Source: Globomyces pollinis-pini (taxonomy: Eukaryota > Chytridiomycota > Chytridiomycetes > Rhizophydiales > Globomycetaceae). Taken from it: 14,566 bases of DNA. The first letter of the stretch is position 1. The number at the start of each line of letters is the position of its first letter. This document shows, in pieces, positions 1 through 10,846 of this stretch. A program made the position numbers and the translations under genes. Location of the stretch: positions 1,556-16,121 of the forward strand of contig MU621453.1 of assembly GCA_025399215.1 (NCBI GenBank), read 5' to 3'. The notes beneath the pieces are model-generated. The model saw only the letters and a program-made list of their open reading frames with translations, had not been told where the DNA came from and did no database searches.

Positions 1-6
1 TATTAG

Positions 7-690
7 TATTGGGATTTAAGGTCTCCTACACCAGCACACACATTGCAATTACCAGAACGATGTTACTCGATTGATGTCAAAAACTCATTGATGGTAGTTG
101 CAACTGCAGAAAGGAATGTTCTCATTTACAACCTAAACAACCCGGCATCTCCACATAAGGTTCATATATATTGTTTAAGATTAGACAATAACATCACCTC
201 TAAAATGGCAAACTCGAGTTGTTTCATGCTTCCCTGACGCAACGGGCTATGCTTTAGGTAGTATCGAGGGAAGATGTGCGATTGAATATGTAGAGGATAG
301 AGATTCTAGGTTTTTACTTTATTCTTAACCTTAGTCGAAAATTTACTTTCAAGTGTCATAGAGAACAAAAAAACGTGTTTCCAGTGAACGATATCTCATT
401 TCATCCGCAGTATGGAACATTGGCTACAGTTGGTGGCAATGGTGGAGTGAACTTTTGGGACAAGGATGCCAGGATATCTCTTAAAGCACACCCAACTGCA
501 CCAGGACCTGTTACCTCAGCCAGTTTCAATAGGAACGGTACAATTTTTGCATATGGTGTGTCTTATGACTGGCACAAAGGACATGCACATAACCAAGTAA
601 GATCATTAATGTTAAAGATAGAATTCTAAAATCTCAATTACATTGTTAGCTGTTAAAGACGAGGATATAAAAAACAGACCACGAAAATAA
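7..690 (+). CDS. RAE1: RAE1/GLE2 mRNA export factor, 3' part (partial)
   Basis: WD40 beta-propeller protein that docks at the nuclear pore with Nup98-type nucleoporins and acts in mRNA export. Four exons are visible: 7-159, 185-309, 335-596 and 622-690, giving 202 residues and a TAA stop. The upstream part lies outside the window; an acceptor (TATTAG) ends at base 6. The three complete introns are each exactly 25 nt. Family hallmarks read straight through the joins: [59 protein letters not shown], and the closing blade ending in [12 protein letters not shown], followed by a short tail ending KNRPRK. The stop overlaps an AATAAA, and the gene converges on the ABCA gene 30 bp away. Identification is very secure; the exact splice sites are inferred from frame and family continuity. 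Confidence 0.95.
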
Positions 691-691
691 A
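686..691 (+). terminator. Probable poly(A) signal of RAE1
   Basis: AATAAA overlaps the TAA stop codon of RAE1 (stop at 688-690). In a 30-bp convergent gap this is the only canonical hexamer on the plus strand. Its assignment is inferred from position alone. Confidence 0.45.
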
Positions 692-720
692 ATTGTCAGA
701 CCAGTGCTTTTTGAAGAGCT

Positions 721-3700
721 TTATTTCAAATCTTTCAACTTATCTGCTTTTTCTAAATCTTCATCAATTGCCTTTTTAGGTCGGAATCTATTCATTTTTT
801 CTTCGTGAAGTCTTTCGGCCTCTTGGTCCATCGTTTCTCCAATCTCTGCAAATCGAATGAAAACTTGTTCTAATGTAGTTTGAGAGATTTCAAAATAGAT
901 ATTGAATTTGTCTTTAAAGTCCTCAAATAAGTCAAATATGTCGGACAATAGATAACCACCATTTTGTAACGGATCTGTTGGGATACTGAAATTCACAGAT
1001 GTTTGACACTGTTCGAGAATTGTCACTTGTTTCAAAACTGTTTGAACATATTTTGAAAATTCTATTTGCTCTGATGTTGTACGAGTCATCACTTGAATTT
1101 GCAAAGATTTACCAAACTTGTTTTTCAGATGTTGTTGATTTCCAAGTGCAACTAACTTTCCAGCAACCATAATCCCTACACGGTTGCACACTGCGGCCAC
1201 TTCCTCCATAGCATGAGTGGTCAAAATCACCGCATGACGTTTACGTATATCTTTTAAGACATCCCAAACAAAGAGTTTGGAAACAGGATCCATTCCAGTG
1301 GATGGTTCATCAAATATCATTACTGGTGGATTACCAATCAAGGTTATAGCGAAAGATAATTTCCTTTGATTACCACCACTTAATTGACTAGCCTTTTTAT
1401 CTGCTTGAAGTGACAAATCCAACTTACTTATCAAATATTCGACCACTAAAATCTAAGTCCAATGTTTTAAAAATACCTTTGTCAGTTTGAGATGTACCAT
1501 CTGAATCTGGAATGATACTGAAACCTCTTAGACTGCTATAGAAGTACAAATGCTCTCGAATCGTCAAACTTGCAAATACTGAATCAAATTGGTTACAAAC
1601 ACCGATATTTTTTTGAACTGATTTCACATCGTTAAAGATACTACAGATTAGTTACTCCAAAAAATAAATTACTTTTTGCCATCTACAATAACAGTTCCAG
1701 CGCTTGGTTTCTCTTGCCCTGATACCATACGCAGAGTAGTCTGAATGTCAATCAATGAAGAATAAATACCGTTTTACCCGCCCCATTTACACCTAGTAAT
1801 CCAAAGCATTCTTTGTCTCTAATACCAACTGATACATTGATCACAGCCTTCCTTTGACGTGGCCCGTATGATTTGTTGAAATCTTTTGATAGTCCTTGGA
1901 TGCTGACTTTATCAGTAGGTGTGTCTTTTGTGTCCATAATTCTTTTCCTCTCACTTGAGATATCTTCTTCTTCTTCTCCTTCAACTGGTTCAAAGATAGT
2001 GTCACCAATAACCAATTGGGATTCTAACCTCATCAGAAGAAACCAAAGGACAATGGATTGGCCGACAAGAACACCAATAGTGCCTACAAATGGCTCCAAG
2101 GAGAATGCACGTCCAAAGTCAAACAACTTTCCATCATTCATTTGACATTGTGATAAAAATGCATTTGCTCCTAACCAATATAGATTGATTATAGAGTGCA
2201 GTGGATTAACAGCAGTCCAAATAGTTCTCCACATATAGTAATCATCCACCACAGGTGTTAAATATCTAAATTTAATGAGTAAATCAAAATTTACGCTCCA
2301 GCAGATATATATGACACGAAACTGAGGAAAGCCAGATAACCAACAACTAAAGAAACAGCCCCTGCAGATGATTTTGCATACAGAGCTATTAGATATCCAA
2401 AGAGAGTCACGGACAAGCCATAGAAAAACAATGTCAAAAAGGTGGTTATAATATTTCCATTCCAAAAGCTGCACAGAGACAGACTTAAAGTTACCAGGAT
2501 ACTAGCAACAATAATCATTACGGTGTCCCATAATATGTTGGACATATAGTAAGTTGGAATTGTTAGTCCAGAGAATAACTGTTGTTGCTTAGTCCCTCCG
2601 AGCCGCTCCTTTGTCACATGAATAGTAGAATATAGTGGTACATATAGCATCAACGATAACAGCAAAATGAACATAACAGTATGACCTTTTGAATCAAATG
2701 AATTTTCAAAGACTGGTTTTTTGAATTGGTTTAAAAACTGAATGGATGAATCAATGGATCGACCCTTGGTATTCAAAAATGAGTTGAGGAGACTGGTATG
2801 TGCCAAATTCATGGTTTCATAAGATGCACTGAAAAAGTTGGAATTGTAAGAAAACACATAGCTGGACCAAGCACTAGAAGCATTTTGAAATGCAATGGAA
2901 CCAAGTACATCGTATCGATTTTTGACTAAAAATTCGTTGAGATTTGTCACAGTGTCGAAAACGGGCATTTGAGACTTACTTAACAAAGCAGAATCCATCG
3001 ATTTCAACGGCCTATGTACAGGAAACAGTTTCTTTGGAATAGTACCATTTCCAAATTTGATTTTAGGATGTACAAGCTTTTTGAAAGATAAGTCACATTC
3101 CGCCTTGCTACCACTACCTGCAAAATATATGGCGATAGCAGCAAACAATATAACAGCAAAAGGTATCAAAACAGAAATCAAGTCACTCTTTGCAATTTTA
3201 GCCCTCTTCCACAAAAGAGCCTTAAGTTGACCACTTCGATTTGCAACAACATCAACCATAGGGTTAAGCAGTACATCAACAGAGGGTTTGGAATCTAGAT
3301 TCACATCAGGATTTCTACGTTTCTCGTTATCTGCGGTAATCTTCATGAATACATCCTGGAGTGACGTTCCAGAATACCCATAAGATCCAATACCAAGTTC
3401 AACTTTATGTTCTTCAATCGAGCGGAACAGTTTAGATAGTTTATCTTTATGCTCTGCGCTGATTCGATATGAGACTTCATTATCACTAGTTTGAACGTAT
3501 GTAGTGTCCGCAGCATATTTTTGAATGAATTCCAACCATAGTTTTTCACTTTGTTCAATGTTTGTTGGAATAGCAGTAGATTGAGAAATGATAACCTCAA
3601 ATCCAAGTTTGGATTCATTTTTCAAATACATAGACGAACCAATTCCACAAACTTCTCCTTGAGAAAGAATAACAACGTTATCACTACAATTAGTTAATAG

Positions 3701-5880
3701 TTATAAATACCCTAGAATGTCAGCTTCATCCATAAAATGTGTTGTTAAGATAATGGTTCTTCCGGCTTTATTTTCGGAGACCATTTTCCACATTGCTCTT
3801 CTACTTAGTGGATCCACTCCAGAAGACATTTCATCCAAAAATACATATTTGGAGTTACCCATAAAAGCAATTGCTAGTGATAGTTTTCGTCTTTGTCCTC
3901 CCGATAAAGAACTTACTAAGTTCTCTTTCTTTTCAACCAAATCGCAAGATCTAACCGATTCCGCAATGACTTCTTCCATGTTTTCTTTACTAATCCCTTT
4001 AAGACCAGCATAAACTTCCAATGTTTGACGAACAGATAATTGATTCCATAACCAATCATGTTGAGGACATACACCTAAACTCTCCCGAATGGAACTTAAA
4101 TTTTCTTGAAGGCTCAAAGTTTGATTATCTCGGAAGAAAAATGCATCACCAGAAGTTGCAGGGAATAACCCAGTTAGCATTCCAATCGTGGTAGACTTTC
4201 CTGAACCATTTCTACCCAAAAATGCCAATACTTGTCCTTCATATAGATCAAAAGATAACCCATCAACTGCTTTTAGTTCAGAACCATTTGGAAGAGTATA
4301 AGTCTTTGACAGATTTCGAATTTGGAGGGTAACTTCTTGTTCCTTACTCTGTGGTTGAATTAAAACATGAGAGCCATAGACGGGTTCAGAATTTAACAAT
4401 GAAGATTGACTGGTCTTGACTGTTTTACTCCAATATGCACTGTTAAAAAGGAAATTCCAAGGCTGAGGAGTTCCATATTCACCAGGAAATACAGTATCCA
4501 CATACCAAGTCATAAATAAGTTGAAAGCGATATTTAAGATTTGACAAATAAGAATACCAAAGTAAGACACACCTTGAGTTGCTGCATTTTGAAACAAGTT
4601 TGAAAACCCATAAGACTTTTGAATTGATTCTTGGAATATCATAGCAGATATTTGAGCTACGAAACCGACTGGGGCAACAAATATTGATAATATATAACGG
4701 ACCACTCCAAAACTGCCACTAATGTTTGAAAAGAGAATATAGGACATAACTGATACTGCAAAAATCAATGATGAAGTTGCAGGACCAGCAATTGTAGACC
4801 TATTAAATAACACTGATAGGAAAAATCCGAAACTAGTGAGAACCAAACCTTGAACCATCGCCTAAAAGATTAATTGAATCAAATATACCGTAATAATGGT
4901 CAATATAATGCTTGTCTCATTTAAAATGATATACTTTAATGCAACTCCATATCCCAACCAATATAAGCCAAAGAGACAAAGTACAGTTAAGAACCAACTA
5001 TTGTAATAATGCTGTTAATTTAGTAGCGAGTACATCATACATAGCTTGTTAAACCCATAATTTGTAATCCTTCCTTGATTCGATTTTCTTTCTCTTCTAC
5101 AATTCGTTGTACCAAGAATGAAATATGATTTAAAAATGCACCAACTACAAAAATAGTTGTAGCCAAACCACCAATCTCCCAAGTTTCCAAGTTGGAGTTG
5201 GCAGCATAGTCGTTTTCATCGATACCCATAAAATCCCCTGCTCGTACAGTTGAGTTTGCAATTGAAAGAGCTAAATCCGGAGACACTAGGGATACAAAAG
5301 CTTCATCAACACGTTTCATTAAAATTTGAGCATTCAAATCATAATTTTTGCCTTGATAAGCTTCTTCAATGAATAGAGTACGAATAACGTAAGAGAATTT
5401 GGCTTCACCAGTAGGTGAATTAATTTCCAGTGCAAATTTACAATAATCATCCTTAGTTGCTTTTGGATCACAATATTCATCCACAGTCTGAGTAGATGGT
5501 AAGGTAGTGTATCCAGCTGGATATCCCACAGCTTTCAGAATACTATCCAATGAAGGTTTTGAATTTGCAGGTCTATAATCTGCAATTATCAAAGGGGTTT
5601 TAATCTTTGCATTGTGTTGCCAATAAAAAGTGTCACTGGATAATACATTTGGTTGATTTACCAAAAACTCTTGATTGAATTGAGGATGTCCAAAATACAA
5701 CGAAGAAGAAGTAGGAACTAAAGGTTAAACCATTCTAGATTTACCTCCAACCACATAATTCATTACTATTTGATACCCAAGGATACAGAAAGCAGTTGCA
5801 AAGTAACCTGACATGGAATTACCCAAAGCATCTGAATTAAATAAAAGAATGTTCTTCTTGAACAAGGAGAATGTAACCAT
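721..5880 (-). CDS. Full-length ABCA-type ABC transporter
   Basis: Membrane ATPase of the ABCA subfamily, whose members generally move lipids across membranes. Nine exons on the minus strand: 5880-5745, 5717-5041, 5011-4889, 4861-3711, 3683-2295, 2265-1770, 1740-1673, 1640-1477 and 1445-721, giving 1642 residues. The eight introns are 27-32 nt. The start ATG is followed by FSLFKKNILLF, the usual ABCA N-terminal pattern; an in-frame TAG sits two codons upstream. Domain order is TM helix, large extracellular loop, TM bundle, NBD1, then the same again with NBD2. NBD1 has Walker A GRNGSGKST (about 528-536), LSGGQ (631-635) and Walker B FLDE (about 653-656). NBD2 has GVNGAGKT (1317-1324, cut by an intron), LSGGN (1423) and IFDEPSTGMDP. 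NBD1 reads LDEMSSGVDP, with Met where Pro is usual. The substrate cannot be read from sequence. Confidence 0.94.
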
Positions 5881-5908
5881 ATTCTACTTTATCGAAATTT
5901 AATTATTT

Positions 5909-5986
5909 TTATATGTTCTTTGGGAAAGTTCTTGTGTTGGTGATACCATGTGTTCCTGCAGTTTGTGGTTTCTTGAAACACCACAT
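5909..5986 (-). other. Possible upstream ORF (25 codons) before ABCA
   Basis: An ATG at 5986-5984 opens a 25-codon frame (begins MWCFKKPQ) that stops with TAA at 5911-5909, 28 nt before the ABCA start and in no continuous frame with it. If the transcript begins upstream, this would be a translational uORF. The TATA-like sequence at 5913-5906 overlaps its end, so the two interpretations compete. It may be chance. Confidence 0.25.
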
Positions 5987-6219
5987 TGTTTTAGTTCGGT
6001 TATCTCCTAGTTCTGGAATATATCAAGACCAAGAATTATTCTATTCCTTTGTGTTTGTGTTTTTACAGTTTAATCAAATCAGGTAATAGGAATTTGTAAT
6101 CAGACGCGAACACTGACTACCTCAAAAACAAACATGAAAAAATAAAATAAATCACCAACTGACAATATACAAGTAGTCCAATACCATTCAATCATTCTCA
6201 TCACCGTCTTGTACACTCC

Positions 6220-6250
6220 TGGGTGTGTGTGTTAGTCACACAAACACCCA
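6220..6250. repeat. Imperfect GT/CA inverted repeat
   Basis: TGGGTGTGTGTG is followed within a few bases by CACACAAACACCCA. The outer TGGGTGT/ACACCCA arms (7 bp) are perfect and the inner part pairs imperfectly. It lies 69 bp before the secreted-protein ATG and could be a protein-binding site or an mRNA leader hairpin. Confidence 0.5.
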
Positions 6251-6318
6251 ACTTACCACAATCACATTATCAAATTTTTTCATACTAAAAAACAGTCAAC
6301 GACCTTAATAATTTAACC

Positions 6319-6621
6319 ATGAATCTTCAAACAATCATGACGTTGTTGTTTGTTCAATCAACAATGGCATGTAGTCAAGCACCAGTCACTTGTTTTCGAA
6401 AGGATGGTGCTGGGAGTTTACCACTTGGTAAAGTATTCGTTAAACAATGTTTCTCTCTCTTTCATGGATTTTGTGGTTTAACTCAATGTAACTTTGATAA
6501 TCCAAAGGAACATGTGTTACGGTTATGTAATCAATATTTGGATGCTTGTAATGGAAAGGAATGTAATGCAGTCTCTACTTTGGATATCCCATTCAATGAC
6601 TTGATAAATGGTAAAAGTTAG
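6319..6621 (+). CDS. Small secreted cysteine-rich protein
   Basis: Uninterrupted 100-residue frame. The N-terminus (MNLQTIMTLLFVQSTMA) is a short, plausible signal peptide with cleavage near A17/C18. The mature part would be about 83 residues with eight cysteines at 18, 25, 44, 52, 57, 70, 77 and 82, enough for four disulfides; no further membrane segment is seen. It is the only intronless gene of the set. Start context AACC-ATG is good and an upstream in-frame extension is not evident. It is divergent from the ABCA transporter and convergent with the karyopherin (82 bp between stops). The segment GKVFVK, followed by C-x12-C-x6-C, loosely recalls stanniocalcin-type secreted glycoproteins, from memory and unverified. 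Otherwise the family is not recognised; function unknown. Confidence 0.72.
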   Translation: MNLQTIMTLLFVQSTMACSQAPVTCFRKDGAGSLPLGKVFVKQCFSLFHGFCGLTQCNFDNPKEHVLRLCNQYLDACNGKECNAVSTLDIPFNDLINGKS

Positions 6622-6686
6622 AATATATTTAGTATGATACATATTCAATTTACAATTGCATTGCAACAGTATTTATAATCAAAAAG

Positions 6687-6692
6687 TTTATT
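6687..6692 (-). terminator. Probable poly(A) signal of the karyopherin gene
   Basis: AATAAA on the minus strand, 11 nt after the TAA stop of the Kap123 gene (stop 6706-6704). Position is the only evidence. Confidence 0.5.
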
Positions 6693-6703
6693 TTTTCAAC
6701 TAA

Positions 6704-9700
6704 TTAATTGATGGAATTAATGATAATCATAGCATGCTCTTGACCAAGTTGAGATACAAGTGCTTCAAAGTTAGTTCTATCCAATGCTTGTAAAGATTTC
6801 AAAGCCTATGATTAGAGTAAACTATTTACATTGATGACTAAAGCTCGTGTGGACTTGTCCAATTGCTCTTCAGGTTTATCCAAAACAGAAGAAAAGATTT
6901 GAACTACTCGTAAAATATCATTTAAAAGCTAAAATGTCAAAAAGTTGAAACTTACAATAGCATTTCTATCATTCAAAAGTTGCACTAAGCATTTGAAGAT
7001 AGGTCGGTTTTCAGCATAGTCTTTGGTTAATGGTAAGGCAGAGAGAATGACAGGTAACGCTTGATCAAGTGGTACTAAAGTCGGTTGCTTAAGTATCATA
7101 CGACATACACAACCACATGCATTATCTTGCATATTGGTGTTAGAATTAGGATTGAACAATGGTCGTAGAGATACCAAAACTTGGTCATACATTCTAATGT
7201 TAGTAATAGAAAATTATACCCAGTGATATCTGCTGTGGTATTTGTAATAAGTGCTCCAATACCAAAACAAGCATTACTTTTCACTTCATCTTCCGGATCC
7301 TGTAAACCTCGCATAAAAAAGTTGAAGAGGTCATTGGTGAAAGGAGTGACACCACTTTCTAATCCATCAACGATTTCGGCAATCGATCCAATTGCCAAAC
7401 TACGGTCAGCCAACGGTTTGTTTTTCTTGAACAGTTTAGATATCAATGGGAAAAATTCTTGGAAATATTTGGCAAATTGTGATCCAATAGCAGCAGATAA
7501 AGCACCAACAGTATCAGCTGCCGCACTAATCACCAATGCATCTAGTTCCGCAATATCATCTTCACCTTCTTCTTCATATGAATCTTGTAAACTCTGGCAT
7601 GGATGTTCGTTTTGTAAAATCAACAAAAGTTGGGTGGCAAAGGCATCCAAGTGTGATCCTCCTCCATTTTCAGCTGTTTCACTAGAAAATTCTTGATACA
7701 TGGCAGCTGGACCAGTGATTTTCAAAGTATCCGAAAACTGTTGTAAAATTTGAGTAACCACGTATCGATCGTCTTCTTCAGCTAATAACATCAGAACAGC
7801 TTCAATAACTAATTTGCCAGTACTAGAAACATTTTCATGTAGTGGCTTTTTTAGTGGAAGACCAGGTTCCCATTCATCAGCATCTCCAATCAAGTACATT
7901 GTGTTGAAAATCTTTAATAGAGCACCAGAGGCAGCTATACGAACACCATCATGATAGTGTTGTAAAAGATTGATAGCAGTATGGATGGTTTCTGGAACGA
8001 AAGGAAGAAACGAAAGTCTTGTAGCTTCAAATAGTTCTCCAAGAGTATCAATCGATGATTCTTTTTCTTGTGCGACACCGGTGGAGAACCCAGGGGTGTT
8101 TTCTTGTTCTTCATCACCAATATCTTCTTCACCAGCCTTGAAAATATCTTCTTCACCTTTACATGACGCCAAGATATGTGGTACAATGACTTGTACATAA
8201 GGTGTAAATTCATCTCCAAATAATCTGCCTAGTACACCAAACAAAACATAACTACATTGATTCAATTGAGGTTGATCAAGTTGCATCCCTTGAATAGCCA
8301 ATTCCATTATTTGTGGTAAATGAGGCTATATAATAAACTTCTAATTAAACATACTCTAAAAACATCTTTTCCTACTGCTGTAGCGACAGCCCCAACGGCA
8401 TCAGTGGCAACGGCCCTTAAGGAAACATCCTCTAATGCATTCAACATCATAATAGAAGTGAATCGAGATATAACTCCAGGAAAGAATGGAATAAATTCCT
8501 GTAAAATTAGTTTAAATATCATACTTGTGAGGCTGCAAATGCTACCGATCCAATACAATTAGTGGTTGTGATTTGAACTTTTCTGGTGCCGATTTCCAAT
8601 AAAACACAAAATTTATCCATCACACCTTGCATGTATGGTAAAATATCATCACCCAATCGTTCAATCAGGACATCTAATGTACTTAATGCTTCCGGGTGAA
8701 CTGAAGTATCAGAATCATTGATGAGGTTGAATAATAGTGGCAATAAAACAGCATGTTGAGCGGCCATTTCGTCTTCAAAATCATCTATTGATCAGGTTTA
8801 CGAGCAATATTACCACATAAAGCACCGAGTGCCATACAAGCTGCTCTTCGAACTTTAGAATCAGGATCTTGTAAAGAATGGGTGACCAATTGCAAAATAT
8901 CATTTACATTTGGTCTCATATAATCAGCACATCCCTCAAATAACACAGCTAGACACAATATAGCACCTTTACGTTCATGAGCATTTGAACTTTGAATGAA
9001 TTTCATGACTTGCTGCATTACTTCGGGGAAAACTTGTTGTGGAGGAAAATTCAATGCCAAGGTATTTATCACTTGGACGGCAAGTTTTGCAGGATAATCT
9101 TCATCTCTATTATCTGGTTCCTCTTCCGAAGCAATCACAACCATTGAAGAAACAATAGAAGGTATTAATTTAGCCTTTCCAATCTTTGTTCTAGCAGACA
9201 TAATACACCACATCAAAAATGTCAATGATTGGATACGTATATCTTCTTGGTGATCATGTGAAAGTGCAATTTGTAGAAACAAATGAATTAAATCAACGAA
9301 ATGTTTAGCCAACAATGGAGTTTCGAGTAATAGAATGGAATCAAAAACTTCCAATATTTTCCCAGTACTTTCATCATCATTAACACTTAAACATTTTCTG
9401 TATATCAAAAATGAAAAGAAAAGTTACTGTAAGACGGATACCATTGCAGGGACCAAATTTTGAAACTTTTTAATCGATTGTGAATCCTCCAAATCAATAA
9501 AATCAGCCAATTTTCCAAGCGCTCTAAAAAAAAATCATTAAGTAAATAATCCAATTACTGAACTGTAGTCACACCCACCAATAAACTTTCATGATCATGT
9601 ATAGTTTTAGAAAACAGATCCAACAAGTGACCTAAAAACGATTCCAATTTATCAGCTATAACTTCAAACAAGGTGTACAAGATATAAACACCCATTTCTC

Positions 9701-10231
9701 GATGTATCACTTCAGTACTTGAACATGAATTGTAAAGAATTTCCACCAAATTTGACCATCGTTCTAAATGCAATTCATTCTTTGCAATAGCCGAAATTAC
9801 ATGTGCCAATGAATGTCGAACCAAAGTACTACAATAAAAAATAAAATATTTATGATACCTTTCTTCTAGTATAGAAATGTTCAAGATATTTGCTTTAATA
9901 TCTTCTCGAATATCAACTGGAACAGATTCCCAAAACATTCCTTCATTTTTTTGAATTAATTTTCGGACTTCAACTGAACCCAATTGACGAATCTATATTT
10001 AGAGAGAGATATGTTACATGTTGACTAGGATGAGAAGATACGATTTTGATTAAAGAAGGAATAGCTAATGGCAAAGTAAAACATTCAGTAGCTAAAGTAG
10101 TAGCAGCTTTATTTATATCTTCAGTTGATGATTTTTGATTTGATATTATTTGTAATAAGTTGATGATGACATCTTGTAATTGATCAATTGACTAATTTGG
10201 TTTTAGTTTATAATTTTTTTTTAATTACCAT
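6704..10231 (-). CDS. KAP123: Kap123 / importin-4 type karyopherin beta
   Basis: Nuclear import receptor of HEAT repeats that binds cargo (in the family, ribosomal proteins and histones) and Ran-GTP. Twelve exons on the minus strand: 10231-10229, 10191-10018, 9992-9859, 9828-9559, 9523-9428, 9397-8814, 8784-8525, 8498-8355, 8325-7220, 7193-6956, 6928-6830 and 6805-6704. They give 1069 residues, close to Kap123 and human IPO4. The introns are 37, 25, 30, 35, 30, 29, 26, 29, 26, 27 and 24 nt. Hallmarks are the N-terminal HSPSQHIRQLGSVEVRK-like helix pair (importin-N), VRHSLAHVISAIAKNEL, KVRRAACMALGALC, VLLPLLFNLI, an acidic loop (EEDIGDEEQEN) and ENRPIFKCLVQLLNDRN near the C-terminus. The first exon appears to be the ATG alone; that start is less certain than the rest. 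The 30-nt intron at 9858-9829 has no in-frame stop. Confidence 0.93.
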
Positions 10232-10347
10232 TTGGAATTGAAATTCTACAGGAAAAAAAAAATTATGGTTTCAACTTTTGACTTGTTTCAATGAATGTTA
10301 GACACGTAACTTGGACTTTTATTCATACTACTATTGTTTATTGAATA

Positions 10348-10512
10348 TCAGTTATCCATATGGAATAAGTCCTCTGTTGATGCCCTTGAAATTACTAAGA
10401 TCTTCAGTTCAATTAAATAAAAATAAGATATCTGTAGTAAACCTACATCATATTCTTCTAAATCATTCACTTGAAATTCTATAGCTGCACAAATAGATCT
10501 AATCTGCCACAT
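10348..10512 (-). other. Unassigned 54-codon open frame
   Basis: An ATG-initiated frame (starts MWQIRSICAAIEFQVNDL) ends with TGA at 10350-10348; the same frame is open upstream to a TGA at 10551-10549. The first half has an amphipathic, protein-like composition, but a second overlapping minus-strand frame (about 10717-10483) is also open for some 67 codons. Both cannot be real and neither matches a family I recognise. It could be an exon of an unrecognised gene, a decayed gene fragment or chance. Confidence 0.18.
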
Positions 10513-10589
10513 TCTATCTGTTTTGATTTTAAGAAAAAGATATCTTTGTCACATATTGCAAAGGAATGATTCAACAATATTGGAAAGTC

Positions 10590-10651
10590 ATCAATGGTTT
10601 GGTTATACAGTCTGATTCGTATCAATTGTTTGGGTAAACAGTCTGATCCGT
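10590..10651. repeat. 31-bp tandem duplication (two units)
   Basis: Unit 1 is 10590-10620 and unit 2 is 10621-10651, directly abutting and both 31 bp. By eye they differ at four positions. The shared core is ACAGTCTGAT(T/C)CGT. A 31-bp period is not a multiple of three, so it would break any reading frame through it, which argues for non-coding DNA. Confidence 0.8.
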
Positions 10652-10846
10652 ATGTTACTAGTTCAATGTGGCCAAAATTAATATGTAACCGTGTCGAAAA
10701 TTCTGGTTAAATTCTACCAACTGGTTTGTTTAATAGACATATGTTTGATAATATTTTCTGCAACTGTCAAAAATAAATAGTGTTAACGAATTGAACGACA
10801 TATTAAATTATGTAATTCAAACATACATCATTTAATTCATTAACAT

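Larger units (their letters stand above)
5881..6318. promoter_or_regulatory. Divergent promoter interval, ABCA / secreted protein
   Basis: This 438-bp non-coding interval lies between two divergent start codons and must hold both promoters. On the minus strand a TATAAAAA lies at 5913-5906, only about 30 nt before the ABCA ATG, so if it is a TATA box the leader would be almost absent. Toward the secreted-protein gene there is a GT/CA inverted repeat at 6220-6250 and a pyrimidine/adenine-rich leader. No transcription factor is assigned. Confidence 0.5.
10232..10846. other. Intergenic interval upstream of KAP123, no confident gene
   Basis: About 600 bp of AT-rich DNA holding the KAP123 promoter. 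A pyrimidine run ending CCTGTAG lies on the minus strand 15-25 nt before the start codon and could be the acceptor of a 5'-UTR intron. The interval also contains a 31-bp tandem duplication and a short minus-strand open frame, listed separately. I see no RNA gene. Confidence 0.5.

Noticed and set aside
3717..4013. Plus-strand open frames antisense to ABCA, KAP123 and TRA2
   Set aside because: They are shadows of conserved coding exons on the minus strand, with no independent support.
8785..8801. 17-nt intron in KAP123 (donor at the second GTAAAC)
   Set aside because: A 29-nt intron (8813-8785) using the earlier GTAATA donor gives the correct family sequence ALGALCDDFEDEM and a typical size.
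9829..9858. Translating the 30-nt stop-free segment in KAP123 (RYHKYFIFYC)
   Set aside because: It has GTATC...TTGTAG ends, the typical local intron length and an aromatic-rich composition foreign to the HEAT helix it interrupts. I treat it as an intron, although the frame alone cannot exclude retention.
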